NCBI GenBank assembly: GCA_024398635.1
Contig: JAKSIV010000017.1
Location: forward strand, 1 to 44,972
Source: Bacteroidaceae bacterium
GTDB taxonomy: Bacteria > Bacteroidota > Bacteroidia > Bacteroidales > Bacteroidaceae
Direction of reading: 5' to 3'
DNA length: 44,972 nucleotides
Under the pieces are notes generated by a model. It was not told the origin of the DNA. It was given only the letters and a program-made list of their open reading frames with translations, and did not search any database. Below are positions 1 through 6,360 of the stretch, one piece after another (the first letter of the stretch is position 1; each line of letters opens with the position of its first letter). The translations under genes were made by a program, and so were the position numbers.

Positions 1-2
1 GC

Positions 3-95
3 CTGAAGAACCTCGGCCACTCAATGACAACTGTCCTCAAGACTTCGTTTACAGTTGAGGAGATATTGGGAAAGCTTAGGAATACAGGAAATTAG
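3..95 (+). pseudogene. C-terminal tail of an unidentified protein cut by the window edge
   Basis: An open frame enters from the left edge and stops at TAG 93-95, giving about 30 residues that end in EEILGKLRNTGN. Its place just before a sugar transferase fragment suggests it is the end of a capsule-locus gene. The tail is too short to assign to a family. Whether the full gene is intact cannot be seen. Confidence 0.4.
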
Positions 96-262
96 GAATC
101 CAGGAACTGACGACAAACCGAGTGCAGAAGGCAAATTTATTTGCATTATGCCGAGGTGCGAACCGATGGAGCAGCGAGAGCAGAGGCAAAGCTTGCTTTG
201 ACTATGCCGAGTCGCGACAGAGGAAGGCGAAGCCAACGAAGAAAAGACGCGAAGCGGATTAA
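96..262. repeat. Dispersed short-repeat block with two hairpin plus ATGCCGAG units
   Basis: This stretch has no gene. It contains two copies of the same layout: a perfect 6-bp hairpin with a TT loop, three bases, then ATGCCGAG. Unit 1 has its hairpin at 131-144 and ATGCCGAG at 148-155. Unit 2 has its hairpin at 187-200 and ATGCCGAG at 204-211. It begins and ends with variants of an ATTAGGGAATCAGG motif (about 90-105 and 263-276). A related hairpin lies at 44850-44864. The block looks like non-coding repeat DNA of the kind that accumulates between capsule genes in Bacteroidales. Confidence 0.6.
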
Positions 263-730
263 ATTAGGGAATCAGGTAGCACTGTTTCTGTAGCAGGTGA
301 TAGTCGTATCACTCCTTTTGGAACAAAATTGAGGCACTGGAAGTTGGATGAGCTGCCTGGGCTATGGGATGTGCTTATCGGCAACATGAGCTTTGTTGGA
401 CCACGACCTGATGTTCTGGGTTATGCAGATAAACTTGTAGGAGAAGACCGTGATGTGCTGAAACTGCGTCCTGGAATTACTGGGCCGGCAACGCTGAAGT
501 ACAGGCTTGAAGACGAGATAATCTCGGAGTATGTAGCCCAGAAGCAGGCTGCAGGTGATACCCGTCCTATGCAGGAAATCGCTGTGGAGTATAATGATAC
601 GGTGATTTATCCTGATAAGGTTCGTTTGAACTGCTACTATTATCGGCATTACTCCTTTATCAAGGACATACAGATGATTCTGTGTACTGTGCTTGGAAAG
701 AAGATGGAGTATGCAGGAGAAACCATATAA
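263..730 (+). pseudogene. Sugar transferase (WcaJ/PglC family), N-terminally truncated
   Basis: The frame opens at 263 after a TAA at 260-262 and runs to TAA 728-730. It encodes the catalytic core of a polyprenyl-phosphate sugar-phosphate transferase, with motifs VAGDSRITPFG, KLDELP, NMSFVGPRPDV and LRPGITG. Members normally begin with a membrane helix and the KRxFD segment, roughly 50 residues that are missing here. Homology starts almost exactly after the repeat motif at 263-280, so the 5' end seems to have been replaced by repeat DNA. A TTG at 329 could start a shorter product, but that product would lack the membrane anchor and part of the fold. In the intact state the enzyme would load the first sugar phosphate onto undecaprenyl phosphate for capsule synthesis. 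Its 3' end is duplicated at 2400-2501. Confidence 0.85.
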
Positions 731-775
731 GCGACCACGGATGGCACGGATGAAACGGATTTTTGATAATTGACA
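627..775 (+). repeat. 149-bp direct repeat, copy 1 (3' end of sugar transferase and downstream DNA)
   Basis: This segment matches 2398-2546 with about ten mismatches, so it is roughly 93 percent identical. It covers the last 34 codons of the sugar transferase, its stop codon and the following non-coding DNA. The level of divergence suggests that the two copies came from different strains and are not a fresh duplication. The two copies bracket the SatD-DUF3307 gene pair. Confidence 0.9.
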
Positions 776-1054
776 ATTGACAATTATTAATTACGTAAAC
801 ATCGAAAAAAACAAAAAACATAGGTTACGAGTAACCTAAAAGCTAAATGAAAGAATTGGTTAAGGATTAAAGGTTCTTCGACGAGCCAAGCGACAAAGTC
901 GATGTCATGGTTAATACCAATTTTAGTATGATAGAGTAAAACAGAGTCGATAATTGAAAAATATCTAAAAAAGTATAGATATTTGATGGGTATTCAAGAA
1001 TTATTCTATATATTTGCAGCATGAATGCTGTGATTATTATAAGATGATAGAAGT
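731..1054. other. Intergenic region: tandem TTGACAATTGACAATT tract, inverted repeat and promoter
   Basis: This gap of 324 bases has no convincing gene. It starts with the shared repeat tail (731-775), followed by a TTGACAATTGACAATTATT microsatellite-like tract (about 770-790). An ATATCT/AGATAT inverted repeat at 961-966 and 977-982 lies just before the promoter of the SatD gene and could be an operator. The stretch 850-960 shows nothing I can assign. Confidence 0.6.
982..1016 (+). promoter_or_regulatory. Bacteroidales-type promoter for the SatD-DUF3307 pair
   Basis: TATATTTG at 1009-1016 fits the -7 consensus TAnnTTTG of the Bacteroidetes primary sigma factor. A TTTG at 982-985 could be the -33 box, although the 23-base spacing is slightly long. 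The start codon of the SatD gene lies 38 bases downstream. Confidence 0.55.
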
Positions 1055-1717
1055 ATGATAGCAACAATATCAGCTGACATAGTACGCTCTACGTCAATGA
1101 ATACAGAGGACTTGATTGTGCTACGCAACAGGTTGCGGGACCTCTTTCACGACTTTGAGGAAGACTATCCCGGCTTTTGGGCCAGAATAGTCAGGGGAGA
1201 TAGTATTGAGTGTGTTGTTCCCAATTATAATGATGCGCTCAGAATAGCCATTTTGATAAAACTATATGTCAAGATGAGAGTGTCGGGATTTGACTGTTCT
1301 GAGATGTTGCAGAGATACGGTATCCGTTTCTCGATAGGGGTGGCAGACATCAAGTATGCTGATAAGAAAGAAGATATCATAAACGGACCGGCTATTTATT
1401 TGTCGGGTCGGAACCTTGATGAGATCAGCCGGAGGGAGAACATAATGACTGCTTTTGAGATAGGTCAAGCACCTAAACCATTGAGTAATCTCTTGGATTC
1501 ATACGTGGCAATGGTGAGCGGGATTGTAGATTCATACTCTGCTAAACAAGCAGAGGTTGTTTTTCTGAAGTTGCTTGGCTTTAAGGAAATGGAAATTAGT
1601 GAGAGGGTGGGTATTTCTCAGTCTTCGGTCAATACGCGTGCTGCGAATGCGCAATGGGGACTGCTGAATACGGCAATTAAGGATTTTGAAGCATTAGAAA
1701 TAGAGCAGATATCATGA
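1055..1717 (+). CDS. SatD family protein with C-terminal helix-turn-helix
   Basis: The 220-residue protein has a SatD-type N-terminal domain (about 1-150) and a sigma-region-4-like helix-turn-helix (about 163-205, with EISERVGISQSSVNTR). The N-terminal domain resembles class III nucleotidyl cyclase folds. ISADIVRST places Asp8 and RGDSIEC places Asp49 where cyclases bind their two metal ions, and IRFSIGVADI resembles the later beta strand. This resemblance is my reading of the motifs. The family has no established biochemical function that I know of. The start ATG lies 38 bases after a good promoter. The stop overlaps the start of the DUF3307 gene by four bases (ATGA), so the two are translationally coupled. 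The pair is probably self-regulated through the HTH. Confidence 0.75.
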   Translation: MIATISADIVRSTSMNTEDLIVLRNRLRDLFHDFEEDYPGFWARIVRGDSIECVVPNYNDALRIAILIKLYVKMRVSGFDCSEMLQRYGIRFSIGVADIKYADKKEDIINGPAIYLSGRNLDEISRRENIMTAFEIGQAPKPLSNLLDSYVAMVSGIVDSYSAKQAEVVFLKLLGFKEMEISERVGISQSSVNTRAANAQWGLLNTAIKDFEALEIEQIS

Positions 1718-2400
1718 TGGAATTAGTTTTAAGCCTGGTTTTGGCTCATTTGGTGGCGGACTTTATGTTGCAGACTGGAAAGTCATGCAAGGACAAGAAG
1801 GAAAGACATTGGAAAAGCCCTCATCACTATGTGCATGCTTTGTTTGTGTTTGGATTGTCATGGCTTGTATCATGGGATGTATGCTTTTGGTGGGGTGCGT
1901 TGATGATTGGTGTGGCACACTTGGGCATTGATATATGGAAATCGTACCGGAAGGATGAGGTTGTATGGTTTGGTTTGGATCAGGTTCTTCATCTGCTGGT
2001 GATAGCCGGGGTGGCCTATGCATGGTCCAGGTGTCATGATTGGAGTTTGCCGTTTGGTATAGAGTTGCGGCATGTGGCGGTTGTAGTTGCTTTGCTTGTT
2101 TGCTGGAAGCCGGCGAATATTTTTATCAAGTTGATGCTGAAGCACTACAGCGTGAATATGCCGAAGGATAAAGAGAGTGGTTTTAATGCTGGCGCTCTGA
2201 TTGGTACAATAGAGAGGTGGTTGATACTAATCTTTGTGTGCATGCAGCGGTATGAGGCGCTGGGCCTGTTGATAGCGGCGAAGTCTATCATACGCTTTGG
2301 AGATAAGGAGACGGCCAAGACGGAGTATGTGCTGGCGGGAACTCTGTTGAGTATTCTTATTGCAGTGTTGGCCGGGATGATGGTGATAGGGTGCGACTGA
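1714..2400 (+). CDS. DUF3307 family integral membrane protein
   Basis: The 228-residue protein begins with the typical DUF3307 signature (LVLAHLVADFMLQTG) and has about six hydrophobic segments, consistent with an inner-membrane protein. Family members are often encoded next to SatD proteins, as here, where the genes overlap by four bases. Function is unknown. The C-terminus ends in VIGCD, and its TGA stop sits exactly where the duplicated sugar-transferase tail begins at 2398. The last few codons may therefore have been shaped by the recombination junction. Confidence 0.8.
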   Translation: MMELVLSLVLAHLVADFMLQTGKSCKDKKERHWKSPHHYVHALFVFGLSWLVSWDVCFWWGALMIGVAHLGIDIWKSYRKDEVVWFGLDQVLHLLVIAGVAYAWSRCHDWSLPFGIELRHVAVVVALLVCWKPANIFIKLMLKHYSVNMPKDKESGFNAGALIGTIERWLILIFVCMQRYEALGLLIAAKSIIRFGDKETAKTEYVLAGTLLSILIAVLAGMMVIGCD

Positions 2401-2546
2401 ACTGCTACTATTATCGGCATTACTCCTTTATCATGGACATACAGATGATTCTCTGTACTGTTCTGGGTAAGAACATGAAGTATGCCGGGGAAACCATATA
2501 AGCGACCACGGATGGCACGGATGAAACGGATTTATGATAATTGACA
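2398..2546 (+). repeat. 149-bp direct repeat, copy 2, containing a sugar transferase C-terminal fragment
   Basis: This is the second copy of 627-775. In frame at 2400-2501 it encodes the last 33 residues of a sugar transferase (ending MKYAGETI) and the same TAA stop and downstream bases. It has no start codon and cannot be a gene. It marks the right-hand edge of the SatD-DUF3307 cassette. Confidence 0.9.
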
Positions 2547-2751
2547 GTTTTGTAGATTCGTGTTTGTGCCACAGAGGTAAAGATAATTAGATATCATTAT
2601 AAAGGGACTGAGGTGTATCTGAATGCCTTTAAGGTTAAGAGAGGGGATGTAAAGTTGTTTTGAAGAGTATGATAGAGCGTGACTTTGACTATGCTGAGGC
2701 TTACAGAAAGATGATTTCTGCTAAGGAGAAGCATAGAGAAATAGAAGAATA
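2547..2751 (+). other. Gene remnants before the nuclease gene
   Basis: There are two short open pieces. The frame 2556-2663 (35 codons, no start, ending FKVKRGDVKLF) looks like the tail of a lost gene. ATG 2669 to TAG 2752 encodes 27 residues (ending KHREIEE) and overlaps the GTG start of the nuclease by one base. I do not recognise either. The 27-residue piece could be a leader, or it could be the real N-terminal context of the nuclease in another frame. Confidence 0.35.
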
Positions 2752-4524
2752 GTGGCCGAGCTGCAACAGGAACTACGCCCCATTAAGGAGGCATCGTTTC
2801 TGACACACGCCATGCGCCTTATCATCGAATTGGATAATAAAGCAACATCACCTCTCTACCAACGACTTCAATCGCCAATGCGACAGACGCTATACATGAT
2901 AGATGTGTATTATTCTGTTGCAGACAGGGAAGAAAGTGTCGAAATGGATGAAGAACGTTGGGACAGAATAGCATCACTGCTGGATGAGATAGAGATGACC
3001 TATTTTGTGAACATAGGCTTTCCCAATGAAGGCGATGTGTTTCATGACGAAAGGGACGAACAGATAGAAGTTGCGATGTCAACCTTCATGGGTTATTATG
3101 CCAATGCGGTATTGAGCTATGAAGAACAAACGAGGGACAGGATAGAGCGATATTTCAAACCATACGATACAACAGTCAAAGATCTGTTTGGCTTTTCTGC
3201 TGATGAGGCTTTAAAGTTTATTGCTCACGTCAGGAAATTGAATAATGACAAACTGAATGATTTGTTCCGCCCCTACGCTGATACGTATTCATACTATGCA
3301 ACTCACCCAGCGGAGTGGAAAAAACTGACGGATGAGTTTGAGGCGAGAGGAGTAACAGATCCACGTGACTGGTGGTATGAGCCAGAATTGAGCGGGATGA
3401 TGAAGACGATGACGACAAATCCTGGGGAGGTTTACATTCATACGAGAGAGGACTTGGAGGACGTAGAGATTGAAGCTGACTGTCTTCAGAGTATCATATC
3501 TTTCTTTACATATGACAAAGATACGGCGAAGGGGCAGACTGTGTTCTATTCAGACAAGAGACATTCAGAATCGCATCCGCTGATACGGTTGGGCGACAGA
3601 TTTGTTTGCCCAATCGATAAGTTCCTGTTTGAGGGACTGTACGACAGGATAGATGAAACATTGATGAAACCAGAAAACGGAGCGAAGAAGTATAAACAGA
3701 ACAAGGATACTGCTTTTGAGAAGAAGGTAGAGGAACTGTTTAGGCAATTCTTTCCTGAGAATACAAAAATCTTTACGAACTATAGTGTTGACGGCGTGGC
3801 AGAGAATGACCTGCTGGTGGTATTTGGCGATACTTGTATTGTAGTAGAAATAAAGAACTGCGGTTTTCGCCCTCCTTTCAGAGACCCAATCAAGGCCTAT
3901 CCACGAATCAAGAGGGATTACTCGAACGCAATACAGCTGGGGTATGATCAGTGTAAACGCGTGGAAGATGTTCTACTGTCGGGAAATGATGTGGATATCC
4001 GGGATGCTGATACGAAGAAGTTGTTATATCAGTTGAAGAGTAAGCATATTGGTGATGTTTGGACGATGGTAGTGACCGACTTCAAATATGGTGTTATTCA
4101 GACAGATTTGGGGAAATTATTAAAAAAAGATGATGAGGCATTGTTCCCCTGGTCTGTGTGCGTGGATGACCTTGAGACCATGATGCTGTTGATGAGAAAA
4201 AAGCTGAAAGGAATCGCTCCTGCCAGATTTATAGAGTTTCTGGACTTTAGAGAGCGAATGCAAGGGCATATTATGAGTTTTGATGAACTGGAAATATGCG
4301 GGTGGTATCTATGCGACCGAGAGCAGTTCAAGGAATATGCGGATGTGGACTCGTTGATTAATACCACACCGACGATGGGGGAGATATTCGATGCTTACTA
4401 TCATACAGGTCTTGGATTCAAGAATGAACTGGATATTGAGTATAAGAGGCATTACCCACTGACAGACTATCCGAAGACATTTGAGATGAAGATGCTGACG
4501 GGGGAGGATGTGAAGAATAAGTAA
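2752..4524 (+). CDS. Putative PD-(D/E)XK (NERD-like) nuclease, 590 aa
   Basis: I do not recognise the N-terminal 310 residues, which are acidic, largely helical and have no signal peptide. Residues about 318-390 carry a restriction-endonuclease-like core: Glu323 in AFEKKVEELF, Asp353 in ENDLLVVFGD and the E-x-K pair Glu366-Lys368 in CIVVEIKN. This spacing is that of NERD/PD-(D/E)XK nucleases. The remainder up to residue 590 is unassigned. The start is GTG 2752, because no ATG lies upstream in frame and the GTG overlaps the preceding stop (taGTG). The gene stands alone between capsule genes, as single-gene defence nucleases often do. A role in cutting foreign DNA is inference. Confidence 0.6.
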   Translation: MAELQQELRPIKEASFLTHAMRLIIELDNKATSPLYQRLQSPMRQTLYMIDVYYSVADREESVEMDEERWDRIASLLDEIEMTYFVNIGFPNEGDVFHDERDEQIEVAMSTFMGYYANAVLSYEEQTRDRIERYFKPYDTTVKDLFGFSADEALKFIAHVRKLNNDKLNDLFRPYADTYSYYATHPAEWKKLTDEFEARGVTDPRDWWYEPELSGMMKTMTTNPGEVYIHTREDLEDVEIEADCLQSIISFFTYDKDTAKGQTVFYSDKRHSESHPLIRLGDRFVCPIDKFLFEGLYDRIDETLMKPENGAKKYKQNKDTAFEKKVEELFRQFFPENTKIFTNYSVDGVAENDLLVVFGDTCIVVEIKNCGFRPPFRDPIKAYPRIKRDYSNAIQLGYDQCKRVEDVLLSGNDVDIRDADTKKLLYQLKSKHIGDVWTMVVTDFKYGVIQTDLGKLLKKDDEALFPWSVCVDDLETMMLLMRKKLKGIAPARFIEFLDFRERMQGHIMSFDELEICGWYLCDREQFKEYADVDSLINTTPTMGEIFDAYYHTGLGFKNELDIEYKRHYPLTDYPKTFEMKMLTGEDVKNK

Positions 4525-4553
4525 ACGAAAATCAAATAAACAAAAAATATATT

Positions 4554-5852
4554 ATGTCAGAAAGAAAAACGATTTACCTATGCCTTGCGCACATGAGCGA
4601 GGAAGGTTGGGAACAGAAATATGTGAAAGAGGCTTTCGACACCAACTGGGTGGTGCCTATGGGACCGAATGTTAACGCGTTCGAGAAGGATCTCGAAGAG
4701 TTCGTTAACGATGTAAGATGTCAGAAGGAAGATGTAAGATGTGAGCCTCTTGATAGGAAGGTGGTGTGCCTGAGTGCGGGAACGGCAGCGGTGCATCTGG
4801 CACTGATAGCCTGTGGCGTGAAGGCGGGGGACGAGGTGCTGGTGCAGAGCTATACGTTCTGCGCAAGTTCGCATCCTATCACGTATCTGGGTGCTAAGCC
4901 GGTGTTTGTGGGTTCCGAGGGTGAGACATGGAATATGGATCCTGTGTTGCTGGAAGAGGCCATCAAAGACCGTATCGCCAAAACAGGCAAGAAGCCTGCG
5001 GCCATCGTGCCGGTGGCACTATATGGTATGCCGTATAAGATTGACGAGATTATGGAGATAGCGGACAGGTACGGAATTCCCGTGGTAGAGGATGCTGCAG
5101 AGGGTATGGGTTCGCGCTTCGACGGAAAGGTGCTGGGAACGTTTGGTAAATATGGTGTGCTGAGCTTTAATGGTAACAAGATGATTACCACCAGTGGTGG
5201 TGGTGCTCTGATTTGCCGCAGTGCGGAGGATGCCAACGAGATTATGTGGTATGCTACCCAGGCTCGCGATGCGTATCCTTACTACCAGCATACGGCCATT
5301 GGTTACAACTACCGCATGAGTAATGTGTGTGCGGGTATCGGTCGCGGACAGATGAAGGTGGTGAATGACCATATTGCACACCACAAGCACGTGCAGGCTT
5401 TGTATGAGGAGCTGCTGAAGGACGTTAAGGGCGTGCATATCCACAAGCAGCCTGCTGATCCTCGTTATGATGCGAACTTCTGGCTGTGTGCCGCAACGCT
5501 GGATCCGGAGGTGCGGATACAGGGACAGGAGAATGCCTACAAGGAGGTGATTAAGACTGCCGTGGGTGGTGCTGCGGGTGTGATTCATCAGGTGGACAGT
5601 GCTACGACAGATTGCCAGCCCAATGAGAACGTGGAGGCACTGCGTGTGTTTATGTTGGGCAAGAAGATTGAGGCTCGCCCCACGTGGAAACCTATGCACA
5701 AACAGCCGGTGTATGCTGGCGCTCCTGTGTATACCAATGGCATCGAGGAAAAGCTGTTCAAGGTTGGGTCCTGCCTGCCTGCGGGGCCGTATGTGACGGA
5801 TGAGGATGTACGGTATATTGTGGAGAGTATTAAGGAGGCGATAGTTGGATGA
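4554..5852 (+). CDS. DegT/DnrJ/EryC1/StrS family PLP-dependent sugar aminotransferase
   Basis: This 432-residue aminotransferase is of the PglE/WecE type. It uses pyridoxal phosphate to aminate a UDP-4-keto sugar for the capsule repeat unit. Visible signatures are LSAGTAAVHLAL (about 73-84), VVEDAAEG with cofactor-binding Asp180, and the Schiff-base Lys209 in SFNGNKMITTSGGG. It is in an operon with wbuC: its TGA overlaps the wbuC ATG by four bases. Residues 53-63 (VRCQKEDVRC) are encoded by two copies of GATGTAAGATGT (4710-4721, 4731-4742) and look like an in-frame repeat expansion in a surface region. The gene appears intact. Confidence 0.9.
   Translation: MSERKTIYLCLAHMSEEGWEQKYVKEAFDTNWVVPMGPNVNAFEKDLEEFVNDVRCQKEDVRCEPLDRKVVCLSAGTAAVHLALIACGVKAGDEVLVQSYTFCASSHPITYLGAKPVFVGSEGETWNMDPVLLEEAIKDRIAKTGKKPAAIVPVALYGMPYKIDEIMEIADRYGIPVVEDAAEGMGSRFDGKVLGTFGKYGVLSFNGNKMITTSGGGALICRSAEDANEIMWYATQARDAYPYYQHTAIGYNYRMSNVCAGIGRGQMKVVNDHIAHHKHVQALYEELLKDVKGVHIHKQPADPRYDANFWLCAATLDPEVRIQGQENAYKEVIKTAVGGAAGVIHQVDSATTDCQPNENVEALRVFMLGKKIEARPTWKPMHKQPVYAGAPVYTNGIEEKLFKVGSCLPAGPYVTDEDVRYIVESIKEAIVG
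4710..4742 (+). repeat. Two copies of GATGTAAGATGT inside the aminotransferase gene
   Basis: Two identical 12-mers 21 bases apart encode the DVRC repeats of the aminotransferase. Such repeats are usually intergenic microsatellites in these genomes. Here they are kept in frame. Confidence 0.7.
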
Positions 5853-5932
5853 AGGTAATCGACCTGACTTTACTTGATAAGATTTCATCGGAGGCAAAAG
5901 AATCACCTCGTTTGCGGATGAACTACAACTTC

Positions 5933-6009
5933 TCAAGACCTTCTTAAGACTCGCGATGCTCGAATAAGCGGCAGAGCCGAGCGCGGAATGAGTGAGCAGA
6001 GCTCGAGGC
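5933..6009. repeat. 77-base insertion of dispersed repeat DNA in wbuC
   Basis: The segment contains GCGGCAGAGCCGAGCGCGG, like the GCGGCAAAGCCGAGCGC found inside wbuC copy 2 at 22252-22270. Its length is not a multiple of three and it brings a stop codon. The edges are inferred by comparison with the expected protein, so they may be off by a few bases. Confidence 0.65.
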
Positions 6010-6010
6010 C

Positions 6011-6314
6011 ACCAGTCGCTGGAGGATAAGTGTCATCGGATGCTGAATGCGGTGGAGCCAGGGACTGTGGTACCCATCCATCGGCACCCAACGAAGGATG
6101 AGTCTTTCGTTATCCTGCGAGGCAAGGTTAGGGTGACTACTCACAATGATGATGGCTCTATCATAGAAGATGTGGTGTTGAGTCAGGAGAGTGGCAACTA
6201 TGGGGTTGACATTTCTAAGGGTGTTTGGCATATGGTGGAGGCGTTGGTGTTGGGGAGTGTTGTTTTTGAATGTGAGGCGGGGGCGTTTGTGGGGCATGAA
6301 GTGGAAGGCGTTCT
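6011..6314 (+). repeat. 304-bp direct repeat, copy 1 (wbuC 3' part)
   Basis: This segment is about 95 percent identical to 22484-22787. The two copies are in the same orientation and enclose 16.2 kb holding the YobI-like, Septu-like, Gabija-like and AlbA genes and several capsule genes. Recombination between them could excise the whole block. Confidence 0.9.
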
Positions 6315-6317
6315 TGA

Positions 6318-6353
6318 TTCACGGTTAATAGTTCATGGTGAATGATTAATAGT
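6318..6353. repeat. GTTAATAGTTCATGGT-type short tandem repeat
   Basis: A degenerate tract of GTTAATAGTTCA units lies directly between the wbuC fragment and the ATG of the YobI-like gene. A similar GGTTCATGGTT tract precedes the Septu-like module at 11746-11781. Confidence 0.55.
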
Positions 6354-6360
6354 TCAGGAA

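Larger units (their letters stand above)
5849..6345 (+). pseudogene. wbuC-type cupin gene, disrupted by a 77-base repeat insertion (copy 1)
   Basis: The gene starts at ATG 5849, overlapping the aminotransferase stop. It encodes the normal WbuC N-terminus (MKVIDLTLLDKIS to LRMNYNF) and is then interrupted by about 77 bases (about 5933-6009), with a stop at 5945-5947. The rest of the cupin resumes at 6010 (SLEDKCHRMLNAVEPGT, then PIHRHPTKDE with the metal-ligand histidines) and runs in one frame to 6345. Removing the insertion would rejoin the family sequence NYNF-HQ-SLEDKC. WbuC proteins are cupin-fold metalloproteins found at the ends of O-antigen and capsule loci, with uncertain function. 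The C-terminal end also diverges after about 6314, where the repeat shared with 22484-22787 stops. Confidence 0.85.

Noticed and set aside
5019..5936. 305-aa open frame on the minus strand opposite the aminotransferase
   Set aside because: It is an antisense shadow of a clearly recognisable aminotransferase, with no recognisable protein features.
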